Below are positions 7,027 through 13,012 of a stretch of 16,259 nt of DNA, piece by piece. Under the pieces are notes generated by a model, which worked only from the letters and a program-made list of their open reading frames with translations, was not told where the DNA came from and searched no databases. A program made the position numbers and the translations under genes. Location of the stretch: positions 1-16,259 of the forward strand of contig VBBB01000144.1 of the NCBI GenBank assembly GCA_005882955.1, read 5' to 3'. This DNA is from Candidatus Bathyarchaeota archaeon. GTDB lineage: Archaea; Thermoproteota; Bathyarchaeia; 40CM-2-53-6. Numbering within the stretch: position 1 is the first letter of the stretch; each line of letters starts with the position of its first letter.

Positions 7027-7980
7027 CTATGACTTGACTCTGGGCACGGGAATCGTCTTGAGAATATCTTCAAGGACCTGGTTCGGGTTTGTTCCCTTAA
7101 CCCAAGATTCTGCCTTCATGATTAGCCTGTGAACAAGCGCCGGGGCCGCGACCTCTTTGACGTCATCCGGGATGACATAGTCTCTGCCATGAAAGACTGC
7201 CCTCGCTCTACTAAGTTTGAAAATCGCGAGAGACCCTCTTGGGCTAGCACCTATCTCAATCTGGCGTTGCGCTCTAGTTGCCTGGACGATGTCAGCAATA
7301 TATCCCAACACATCATCATCTACATGGATCCCCTCAACAGTCTTTTGCAGGTCGAGAATCGTATCCGAATCCGCAACAGGGTCTAGAATCACATCTTCCT
7401 GACCTCGAGCCATCCGACGTCGCATTATCTCTACCTCCTCAGTTCGAGTGGGATATCCGAGCTGGAGCCTTACCAGGAACCGGTCTAGCTGTGCTTCTGG
7501 AAGCGGATAGACTCCTTCATACTCGATCGGATTCTGAGTAGCCATAACTATGAAAGGGTCTTGGAGCGAATGTGTCTTACCGTCAAGTGTCGTCTGTCTC
7601 TCTTGCATTGCCTCCAGGAGCGCAGCCTGTGTCTTAGGGGGTGCTCTGTTGATCTCGTCTGCAAGTAGAATGTTGGTGAACACTGGCCCCTTCCGTAGCT
7701 CGAAATCTCCTGACTTTACGTTGTAGACGTAGGTCCCCGTGATGTCGGCAGGAAGTAGGTCCGGCGTGAACTGAATTCTAGAGAAATAGCATCCCATACT
7801 CATCGCGAAGCTCCTCGCCAAGAGTGTTTTGGCTAGCCCTGGATAATCCTCAAAGAGAATGTGCGAGTTAGCGAGGAGGGCTAGCATCACTTTTTCGAGG
7901 ACAGGATCCTTCCCAACAATTACTTTCTTTACTTGGCCGATAATCTTCTGACAGGTCTGACCCGCATCGTTTACCTTCAG
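7027..7980 (-). CDS. MoxR family AAA+ ATPase
   Basis: This is a MoxR-type AAA+ chaperone. Numbering from CTG 7980 (317 residues): the lead-in KKVIVGKD (18-25), P-loop EDYPGLAKT (44-52; the usual GVPG is DYPG), Walker B ILLADEIN (104-111), the MoxR signature PPKTQAALLEAMQE (114-127), sensor-1 region MATQNP (146-151), YPLPEAQLDRF (158-168), and a C-terminal lid with ASPRG. An ATG at 8040 gives 20 more residues that overlap the upstream gene by 64 nt and look unlike MoxR. CTG 7980 fits better: it overlaps the preceding TGA as CTGA, exactly as TTGA does one gene earlier. It likely remodels the DUF58 and membrane partners encoded beside it. Confidence 0.93.
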   Translation of the reverse strand: MKVNDAGQTCQKIIGQVKKVIVGKDPVLEKVMLALLANSHILFEDYPGLAKTLLARSFAMSMGCYFSRIQFTPDLLPADITGTYVYNVKSGDFELRKGPVFTNILLADEINRAPPKTQAALLEAMQERQTTLDGKTHSLQDPFIVMATQNPIEYEGVYPLPEAQLDRFLVRLQLGYPTRTEEVEIMRRRMARGQEDVILDPVADSDTILDLQKTVEGIHVDDDVLGYIADIVQATRAQRQIEIGASPRGSLAIFKLSRARAVFHGRDYVIPDDVKEVAAPALVHRLIMKAESWVKGTNPNQVLEDILKTIPVPRVKS

Positions 7981-8489
7981 CCCTTCCAGGCTCCAATCAG
8001 ATCGATTGCATCGCCGATCAAGTTTAGCCTTGCTAGCCATCCTTGAGGTGTAGGTCCATATAGCATGCGGTAAAGAGTCTCGTCTTCAAGGAGCCGCGGT
8101 CCGTCCCTTGGGTCTAGCAAGATTCGCCGCACCGTTTCGTTCTCCACGCCTATTTCGAGTGCAACCTTGGTAGTCAAGAGTTCCCTCAGTCTAGCTCGGA
8201 CCACATTTTCAAAGTATGAATTGCTCGCGTTCGCTGCCACTCTGAACTGACCACTTAGAAACTGTACAGGATTCCCTCGGAAACCTACGGTGGTTGTGAT
8301 AGCTCTTCTAACCGTCGGGCTCGTGGACTTTCTAGTGAGGTCGCGGGCGATCATGACAACGATGACGATAAGGGGGATCCCAGTCAAGGAAATAGCAGGC
8401 GCCGATTCTGAGGGAAGAACTCCTCTAACAAGAACCAGCAGAAGGGCGTACACAACCGCGGACCAGAAGAGTAGCCTTACTGCGCTCAA
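7977..8489 (-). CDS. Two-TM protein of the MoxR/DUF58 operon
   Basis: This 170-residue protein has two membrane helices near the N-terminus (about 5-25 and 34-49), a basic stretch (RDLTRKSTSPTVRR) and then a soluble mixed helical domain ending in IGDAIDLIGAWKG. I know no family for it. The start is TTG 8489, overlapping the DUF4129 stop as TTGA, and its own TGA (7979-7977) overlaps the proposed CTG start of MoxR. Tight coupling on both sides implies fixed stoichiometry with its neighbours. By position it is probably a membrane-tethered adaptor of the MoxR system, but that is inference only. Confidence 0.75.
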   Translation of the reverse strand: MSAVRLLFWSAVVYALLLVLVRGVLPSESAPAISLTGIPLIVIVVMIARDLTRKSTSPTVRRAITTTVGFRGNPVQFLSGQFRVAANASNSYFENVVRARLRELLTTKVALEIGVENETVRRILLDPRDGPRLLEDETLYRMLYGPTPQGWLARLNLIGDAIDLIGAWKG

Positions 8490-9403
8490 GTTACAGCTTC
8501 GAGTTGAATCTTGAGTTCTTCTGCAACGGATTCGAGATATTCGTGCGCCTTGTCTGCGTCATCGTCGTCGATCTCATGAAGACTATAGCGAGCCTCCTCG
8601 AAGAGTTGGGTTAGGTCGGTGGTCGCTGGTCCCTTGAGAGCGAAAGTTGACCGCACCGCTCTGTCAAGCTCCCGTGCCGTTAGGTCAGACGAAACGAGAG
8701 CTCCGAGCCTAGATACGGTTGTAATTAGGCGCTGGTAGCAGGCAATTATCCGATCTCTCGGGTCTGATGTAGGGTCCTCTAGTATCTTGATCGCTTCCTG
8801 AACGGCTTGCAATCCCTCTTCTTGATTTCCCTGCAATTCTTGGATTGTCACGTCATGCGTTTCCTTCAGCGCGACTCTGACGCTTTGGATAACAACGACT
8901 CCTCCGACGACAAGTAGACCTAGGAATGCTAGGCTAAACCACGAGTTCTGGACAAGATTGGAAAGCGCTGGGAGAATACCGCCCGTCTGGAATAGATTGG
9001 GAGTCGTCGCATCTTCTCCCGTGATGCTTTTTGCAATGGTAACATTTGCTGCTTGTGTAGGGTTGAAAATGCTACCTTTGGTTTCGATGAGTACTCCGAT
9101 GGCCAGGGCCCAGAAGAACATTTGGACGAAGAGTGTGTAGCGGGAACCACGCCTTCGCATTTGTCTTCTCTTAGCCATCCCATGGCCGATTGCCGCTCCT
9201 ATGTCACGATAGTTTAGCCCAATTATCACGACGACAGCGAGCATTGCGCCAAGAATTACCACAGGTCCAAGATAGACCAAGTAAAGCAACCAATATGATC
9301 GGAAGAGAAGGCTTCCTCCGGGAGTCCCGTGTGAGAGAGAGGCTAGGGCGAATGCCAGTACGATTAGGCCCACTATGTATGGGAGGATGCGTGGGACTTT
9401 CAA
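8486..9403 (-). CDS. DUF4129-type membrane protein
   Basis: This 305-residue protein has four likely membrane helices: 7-24, 38-62, 89-106 and 156-173. A cytosolic C-terminal domain (about 180-300) resembles DUF4129: RDRIIACYQRLITTVSRLG, then SDLTARELDRAV, then LTQLFEEARYSLHEI and a helix. In bacteria DUF4129 is the tail of TgpA-type transglutaminase membrane proteins, and the same domain recurs in archaeal MoxR/DUF58 clusters. No transglutaminase Cys-His-Asp core is visible here. The start is TTG 9403, first gene of a five-gene operon, with a TATA-like TTTAT about 39 bp upstream. The loop between the third and fourth TM (110-150) is polar and probably outside. Confidence 0.8.
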   Translation of the reverse strand: MKVPRILPYIVGLIVLAFALASLSHGTPGGSLLFRSYWLLYLVYLGPVVILGAMLAVVVIIGLNYRDIGAAIGHGMAKRRQMRRRGSRYTLFVQMFFWALAIGVLIETKGSIFNPTQAANVTIAKSITGEDATTPNLFQTGGILPALSNLVQNSWFSLAFLGLLVVGGVVVIQSVRVALKETHDVTIQELQGNQEEGLQAVQEAIKILEDPTSDPRDRIIACYQRLITTVSRLGALVSSDLTARELDRAVRSTFALKGPATTDLTQLFEEARYSLHEIDDDDADKAHEYLESVAEELKIQLEAVT

Positions 9404-9439
9404 GGCAGAGGGTCCGAATTAGGATTGGGGCTATTCGCG

Positions 9440-9444
9440 ATAAA
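9440..9444 (-). promoter_or_regulatory. TATA-like element for the MoxR/DUF58 operon
   Basis: CTATTTATCG on the minus strand (core TTTAT) is centred about 39 bp before TTG 9403, predicting a leader of about 12 nt. This is the only good promoter I see for the five genes down to 5138. Confidence 0.5.
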
Positions 9445-9479
9445 TAGTTGTCCTAAAAGGGGGAAGGTTTTGTGGGAGT

Positions 9480-9758
9480 CTAGTCCTTTACTGCTTCGAG
9501 GATGCTTGCAACATTCCAGAGCTTTACACGCGTGTAAGGTGGCATGTTGGGGTCCTGGCCGATCTCGTCCAGTAATGATATTGCGTTTGATGCTCTCACG
9601 CCTATCGTGTTTGACTGTGCTTGAAGAGCGTCCATTGCGTCTTTTGCTGCTCGACGAATGTTTCGTGGTGTTGTGTTATCGTTTGAGACTTCGTTCAGAA
9701 CGCCTAGGGCCTGCTTGATTCTGGCCTCGTATTCCTCTTTCCGTTTTGCCTTTTGCAA
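9480..9758 (-). CDS. UPF0147 family protein
   Basis: This is a 92-residue, all-helical protein of the archaeal UPF0147 family. The family pattern is clear: LGVLNEVSNDNTTPRNIRRAAKDA (about 18-41), then VRASNAISLLDEIGQDPNMP and a closing helix (KLWNVASILEAVKD). Its molecular role is unknown; it is a short, widely conserved archaeal protein. The start is TTG 9758, with GGTGAG 5 nt before it acting as SD. An ATG at 9763 is in another frame. A TATA-like TTTTAATG lies near 9837, implying a leader of about 57 nt. It precedes the MoxR operon on the same strand by 77 bp, but that operon has its own TATA element. Confidence 0.88.
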   Translation of the reverse strand: MQKAKRKEEYEARIKQALGVLNEVSNDNTTPRNIRRAAKDAMDALQAQSNTIGVRASNAISLLDEIGQDPNMPPYTRVKLWNVASILEAVKD

Positions 9759-9873
9759 GCCATCTCACCAAACTCTTGAAAGGTCTCTGTGGTCCTAGAC
9801 GCATCCTAGCCCGAGAACGGGTCAGTTCTTCTTCATTAAAAGATTTCCATAGTCAGAGATCCAGATCCCGCCT

Positions 9874-10155
9874 TTAGTGCCCTGATTTCTGAGGCTGGTG
9901 AACAGCATGGGTTCCTTCGCAACAATCTAAGCACTGGCCGCAAGTCGTGCAGAAGTGATCTTCGGAGAAGAGCTCTCTCTGACATGAAAGACACTTTCTC
10001 CAGAGTTGAGCAGCATTCTTCCGGTGCAAGGATAGCCCAGAAATTGTTGTCGACAATATGAACGTTCCAACAGAGACAACGTCTTGGCTTACGGGAAGGA
10101 ATATAGTTGCTAGAAGCGAGAGGACGGAGAGTACAGACTCTTGCCAACCTCCCAT
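9874..10155 (-). CDS. Membrane-anchored zinc-ribbon protein
   Basis: This 93-residue protein starts at ATG 10155. It has two hydrophobic segments (about 9-23 and 27-44), then a cysteine-rich domain: CLSC, a 10-residue spacer, then CTTCGQCLDCC. The first two CxxC pairs can form a zinc ribbon, and the extra CxxCC could bind a second metal. A His-containing tail ends the protein. I do not recognise the family. Its start is only 45 bp from the divergent unknown gene at 10201, so they share a promoter region. The overlapping ORF in another frame has much poorer protein character. Confidence 0.65.
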   Translation of the reverse strand: MGGWQESVLSVLSLLATIFLPVSQDVVSVGTFILSTTISGLSLHRKNAAQLWRKCLSCQRELFSEDHFCTTCGQCLDCCEGTHAVHQPQKSGH

Positions 10156-10200
10156 CAGTATGATCCGGCGCTGGGAACCATAGACAGCTTTCCGACTATC

Positions 10201-10698
10201 TTGCACGGGCGGGCCTCATTTTCCTTTGACATCAATCCCGAATCTCTGCAGAAGGCTCTCGTCTCTGCGCTAGCATCTCTTCGAGCCAATCCAAAGTCTA
10301 GGGAAATCACCCTGGCCGATCGGGACGGTTACTTGAACGGACAACTAACCTTCCGGCTAGGAATAGGTAACGGAGACAGCTTCGACATTCTCGATTCTAG
10401 GGAAGAAGAGCGAGTTATGAACAGGATTGAAAACCGTGGTCCCTTCAAAATGCTGGACCTAGTTTTTCAGCTTCACTACTCTGTGAGTGATGGTAGACGC
10501 CACAGAGTCCATGAAGATCACTACATCTTGCGGCTAGTCTTCCAACCTGGGAGAGTCGAGATTTTGGTCCATCACTTGAAAGGCGTCAGAAGAGTTGAAC
10601 CGGACGAGCTGATCAGGCTCATAATTCAGGAGCTCAACGTTGAATTGACTCGCGAGCGTTACAGTCAGATCGGACTGGAGGCGGTCGACATTACCTAG
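10201..10698 (+). CDS. Conserved-looking soluble protein, unknown
   Basis: This 165-residue soluble protein starts at TTG 10201. The frame is open back to 10141, but that overlaps the divergent gene. It has an N-terminal helix (PESLQKALVSALASLR), a turn ADRDGYLNGQ, and then alternating strands (LDLVFQLHYSVSD, YILRLVFQPGRVEILVHHLKG) with a C-terminal helix ELIRLIIQELNVEL. It looks like an alpha/beta fold. There is no signal peptide, metal site or catalytic motif I can name. It lies between the divergent zinc-ribbon gene and the convergent thymidylate kinase, 16 bp from the latter's stop. Codon use looks like its neighbours. Confidence 0.7.
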   Translation: MHGRASFSFDINPESLQKALVSALASLRANPKSREITLADRDGYLNGQLTFRLGIGNGDSFDILDSREEERVMNRIENRGPFKMLDLVFQLHYSVSDGRRHRVHEDHYILRLVFQPGRVEILVHHLKGVRRVEPDELIRLIIQELNVELTRERYSQIGLEAVDIT

Positions 10699-10714
10699 CC
10701 ATTGATCTGGATTC

Positions 10715-11311
10715 TCACGAAGCCAACCTGAACTGTTTTCTGACTATTCTCCAGACGTCCTCGTGCACTTCTTCAACGGGGCGGTTGGCGTCAACCATTT
10801 TCCATTCCAGTTTCTTTGCCAACCTTCCATAGGTCCGTCTGACCTTCAACAGCAACTGCCTGTCTTTTTCGTGAACATCCCTCCCAGTCGATTTTCGACT
10901 GAAAGATGAGAGCACGGGCACGTCGAGAACAATGACGAGGCTCGCCGTAGGGAGCCCTCGGTCCAATCCTTGAAGCCATCCTAGGCTTAGGCCTCTCGAG
11001 ACTCCGTAGGCAAGATTTGATGGGTAGTATCTGTCGGCGATTACAAAATCTGCGGTTTCTGTCAGCTTGACTATGAGTTCTTGGTTCTCCCATCTGTTTA
11101 GAGAGTAGAGCATGTGGAGTGCCGTTTGCGGATATTCTTGTTTGCCAGCGAGGAATCGTTGTATCTGTCTGCCCGATGGTGATCTGTAGATGGGGAAGCT
11201 GATGGTGCCGACTCTTGCGCCTTTTCTCTCGAGCTCTTCTGCGAGGAGTCTTGTCTGGGTTCTCTTGCCCGACTGGTCTATTCCCTCTAAAGCTATGATC
11301 TTGCCTCGCAT
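10715..11311 (-). CDS. tmk: Thymidylate kinase
   Basis: This 198-residue enzyme phosphorylates dTMP to dTDP with ATP. It shows the P-loop region ALEGIDQSGKRTQ (the GxDGxGKS/T of bacteria appears as GIDQSGKRT, as in many archaea), FPIYRSPSG, the DRYYPSNLAYG segment with the DRY motif, LVIVLDVP, and a LID-like RKSTGRDVHEKD. I choose ATG 11311, which gives the usual MRGKIIALEG start. A TATA-like TTATTATC lies about 35 bp upstream. A second in-frame ATG at 11416 would add 35 polar residues and sits 10 nt after the encoded CCA of tRNA-Ala. The longer open frame across the tRNAs is spurious. It is the same strand as the tRNAs and may be co-transcribed with them. Confidence 0.92.
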   Translation of the reverse strand: MRGKIIALEGIDQSGKRTQTRLLAEELERKGARVGTISFPIYRSPSGRQIQRFLAGKQEYPQTALHMLYSLNRWENQELIVKLTETADFVIADRYYPSNLAYGVSRGLSLGWLQGLDRGLPTASLVIVLDVPVLSSFSRKSTGRDVHEKDRQLLLKVRRTYGRLAKKLEWKMVDANRPVEEVHEDVWRIVRKQFRLAS

Positions 11312-11464
11312 TGCTCTGAGATTGCCTGAGTCTCGTTGTGGATAATAACGATTAGAAGTTAGACGATCAATCTTGACCGGGCTCGTCTTCGTCTCAGAGG
11401 CTGACGTGTTTTCCATGTGTTGATATGGTGGACCGGGCGGGATTTGAACCCGCGGCCTTCCGGA

Positions 11465-11485
11465 GGCTTGGCTTCGATCGTTGCT
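11465..11485 (-). other. tRNA-Ala intron, canonical 37/38
   Basis: This is a 21-nt intron after A37. A BHB motif fits well: central helix TTTG (32-35) with CAAG (11470-11467, one U:G pair), 3-nt bulges CA|A and CC|T cut after their second base, and the anticodon stem TCCGG/CCGGA as outer helix. Confidence 0.9.
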
Positions 11486-11503
11486 TGCAAACCGGACGTT
11501 CTT

Positions 11504-11524
11504 CGGCCTGATTGTGTCAGTATA
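11504..11524 (-). other. tRNA-Ala intron in the D-loop
   Basis: This is a 21-nt noncanonical intron after G19. The register with a 4-bp central helix GCCT/AGGC and bulges GG|T and CG|A is preferred; two other registers shifted by 1-2 nt give the same length. The inner helix is weak, so this is a relaxed bulge-helix-loop form. Confidence 0.85.
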
Positions 11525-11604
11525 CCAGGCTGAACTACCGGCCCACGCGCCGGGTCCTTTCTCGGTTTGTTTGTTAAGTCTTGTTTGTGGGGCCGCCGCC
11601 GGGA

Positions 11605-11626
11605 CGTTCACACCGTGTTGGGGTGG
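11605..11626 (-). other. tRNA-His intron in the T-loop (59/60)
   Basis: This 22-nt intron has a textbook BHB: outer helix CCGGG/CCCGG, central 4 bp TTCA/TGAA, bulges AA|C and CG|T, inner helix CACC/GGTG and a 7-nt loop. Confidence 0.93.
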
Positions 11627-11650
11627 TTTGAACCCGGCCTCCAGGCTCCA

Positions 11651-11676
11651 TTGGCCAAGGCTTTCACGGGGCCTTT
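11651..11676 (-). other. tRNA-His intron in the anticodon loop (34/35)
   Basis: This is a 26-nt intron that splits the anticodon after G34. The central helix is GGCC/GGCC, the bulges are TG|A and AA|T, and the inner helix is AAGGC/GCCTT. The outer helix is weak (relaxed motif). The length and boundaries are unique if the loop is CTGTGGA. Confidence 0.88.
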
Positions 11677-11737
11677 CAGGCCTGTACGCTACCAAGCTAC
11701 GTTACGGCGGCCACGAATGTGGCGTTGTGGTTCGCGG

Positions 11738-11748
11738 AATATGTAAGT
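11738..11748 (-). promoter_or_regulatory. TATA-like element for tRNA-His
   Basis: CTTACATATT on the minus strand lies about 30 bp before the tRNA 5' end. No other promoter is obvious for the tRNA cluster as a whole. Confidence 0.4.
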
Positions 11749-11999
11749 TTCCAACATGACCCGACTGCGAAGATCTACTAGGATTCTGTCCTTAGAGACG
11801 TTTTTCGTGCTTTTCTGGTCTGTTTTGTAACATCGATCTATCCATTTTTACGTAATGAAGTAGAGCCTATTTCCATGAACATGACTTAGGAACCACGGAT
11901 AGGGACGCGATCTAGCCCTTGAACGTGCTGAACTGATAGGCAGATTCTTGCAAAAGCGCTATGAAATGCCTAGACCATTACCGGCGGTTCCGACTAGAG

Positions 12000-12257
12000 A
12001 TGGCAAGTCCCAAGAAAGAGCTTATGATGTTACGGGTCTTCCGACTGACCCTTCCAGCAGCCCTACTCGTTTCGCTGACATGGATGACGCTGTTCACGGA
12101 TTCTGCGCGTCAAGCTGTGATCAATTCTCTGGGAGCTAACGCTAACATCATCATATTCATCCTCGGACTATTCCTCGTACTTGGACTCTACTGGGTCATG
12201 GGCGTCTACGAGCGCAAGATACTCTACGAGAACCACCGCTCCAGACCCGCCTTCTAA
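12000..12257 (+). CDS. Small two-TM membrane protein
   Basis: From ATG 12000 this is 85 residues: a short basic N-terminus (SPKKELMMLRVFR), a first membrane helix (LTLPAALLVSLTWMTLF), a polar loop, a second helix (IIIFILGLFLVLGLYWVMG) and a basic tail (YERKILYENHRSR). An upstream in-frame ATG at 11961 would add 13 residues, and ATG 12024 is a shorter option. I do not recognise it; the architecture is common for small archaeal inner-membrane proteins. A T7 run follows the stop by about 35 nt and probably ends the transcript. It is monocistronic. Confidence 0.65.
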   Translation: MASPKKELMMLRVFRLTLPAALLVSLTWMTLFTDSARQAVINSLGANANIIIFILGLFLVLGLYWVMGVYERKILYENHRSRPAF

Positions 12258-12291
12258 AAAGAACTCGCACGCAACCGCGATTTCACTCGCC

Positions 12292-12298
12292 TTTTTTT
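12292..12298 (+). terminator. T-run terminator
   Basis: Seven T residues lie downstream of the small membrane protein stop, the usual archaeal intrinsic termination signal. No strong hairpin precedes them. A second T6 run is at 12382-12387. Confidence 0.5.
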
Positions 12299-12388
12299 CG
12301 GGTCCACCCGACCTGTACTTTACCGAGTAGAGGCCCCTCAAAAGAGCTCTTCTGCGTCGTGGGGATCAACTACTTTTGACATTTTTTA

Positions 12389-12554
12389 GCGAGGGGTCTC
12401 GCCAGTTGAAACTAATCGGGGCGAGTCTATTGGTTCTAGCCGCAGAATGGAACCGTCGGCCCTTTTTCTGATCGCAGATTAAGCGTGGAGATCAGCGTGA
12501 AAAAGTCGCGATCTCAAATCGCCTGCCCAGATTCCAGATCAGGGCTGATTCTGG
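12389..12554 (+). ncRNA. Gene-free stretch with three hairpins, possible structured RNA
   Basis: The 365 bp between 12258 and 12622 hold no convincing ORF on either strand. Three inverted repeats follow one another: GCGAG/CTCGC (12389-12402, loop GGGT); GAGATC-a-GCG/CGC-GATCTC (12488-12515, 9 bp with one bulged A); and CCAGATCA/TGATTCTGG (12534-12554, 8 bp with one bulge, loop GGGC). T-runs precede them. They could be a small RNA or the leader of the VOC gene. I matched no known RNA family (no RNase P, SRP or C/D box signature seen). Confidence 0.3.
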
Positions 12555-12622
12555 GGGATCTCTATGCCCAGCTGCTTCGCTTCTAGAACAGCTAAGAGTA
12601 TGAAGAATCCGAGTCTGAGATA

Positions 12623-13003
12623 ATGAGGCTGAGAAACCTTCCATATGTGACTCTCTGGGCGGTCAAGTTCGATGAAGAGAAGAATCTCTACAAAGAAATT
12701 CTGGGACTACCCGTAACCGAGGAGAATGCTAACTTCATCTTGTTCGACACCAAAGGATCAAGGCTGGCGTTTCATCGTCTAAAGAAAGGAAGCCGACTGG
12801 ACCGCCAAACGGTTGAGTTGCACTTCGAAGTGGACGATGTAGATGAGGTCTACTCGGCTCTGCAGCATAAGGGCGTCAAGTTCGAGGAGAAGCCGGCCAA
12901 CCGGCCCTGGGGCAATCGTATGTCAAGCTTTCACGATGCCGAAGGGTACGTAGTCGAAATTGTCGGCCCTCTAAAGCCTGGCGAACCGTTGAAAGGCGAC
13001 TAG
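12623..13003 (+). CDS. VOC/glyoxalase-fold protein
   Basis: This 126-residue protein has one vicinal-oxygen-chelate unit pair. The first half is VTLWAVKFDEEKNLYKEILGLP with the classical FY-x-x-x-LGL-like pattern and FILFDTKGSRLAFHR. The second half is ELHFEVDDVDEVYSALQHKGVKFEEKP with NRPWGNRMSSFHDAEGYVVEIV. His67 and Glu112 are at the places usual for metal ligands. Such proteins include glyoxalase I, dioxygenases and bleomycin-binding proteins, so the substrate cannot be called. The start is ATG 12623. A long structured region precedes it. It faces the convergent gene at 13013 with a 9-bp gap. Confidence 0.85.
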   Translation: MRLRNLPYVTLWAVKFDEEKNLYKEILGLPVTEENANFILFDTKGSRLAFHRLKKGSRLDRQTVELHFEVDDVDEVYSALQHKGVKFEEKPANRPWGNRMSSFHDAEGYVVEIVGPLKPGEPLKGD

Positions 13004-13012
13004 GACTTCTTC

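Larger units (their letters stand above)
11426..11544 (-). tRNA. tRNA-Ala(UGC) with two introns
   Basis: The acceptor stem GGGCCGG (11544-11538) pairs with CCGGTCC (11436-11430), including the G3:U70 wobble that identifies tRNA-Ala. The discriminator A is 11429 and CCA is encoded at 11428-11426. The T-arm is GCGGG-TTCAAAT-CCCGC. The anticodon TGC is at 11489-11487, with stem TCCGG/CCGGA. Two insertions of 21 nt break the fold: one in the D-loop (11504-11524) and one at the canonical 37/38 site (11465-11485). Removing both leaves a normal 74-nt tRNA with D-stem GTTC/GAAC. A TATA-like CTTAAC about 30 bp upstream could start it separately from tRNA-His. Confidence 0.95.
11588..11712 (-). tRNA. 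tRNA-His(GUG) with two introns
   Basis: The acceptor GCCGCCG (11711-11705) pairs with CGGCGGC (11598-11592). G-1 (11712) and C73 (11591) form the tRNA-His identity pair, and CCA is encoded at 11590-11588. The D-stem is ACGT/GCGT and the anticodon stem CAGGC/GCCTG. After removal of a 26-nt intron (11651-11676) the anticodon loop reads CTGTGGA, with anticodon GTG. Removal of a 22-nt intron (11605-11626) gives the T-loop TTCAAAT between CCGGG and CCCGG. The mature body is 73 nt. Read without splicing, the loop mimics a GAA (Phe) anticodon. A TATA-like TTACATATT lies about 30 bp upstream. It is followed after 43 bp by tRNA-Ala on the same strand. Confidence 0.95.

Noticed and set aside
9836..10147. 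103-codon ORF overlapping the zinc-ribbon gene
   Set aside because: Its composition is poor; the alternative frame has membrane helices and ordered CxxC pairs.
10715..11695. A 326-codon open frame that includes tmk
   Set aside because: The upstream part reads through both tRNA genes; the real tmk fold begins at 11311 (or at most 11416).
11641..11711. tRNA-Phe(GAA) reading of the second tRNA
   Set aside because: The GAA only appears across an exon-intron junction. No good BHB supports it, while G-1:C73 and loop CTGTGGA support tRNA-His.
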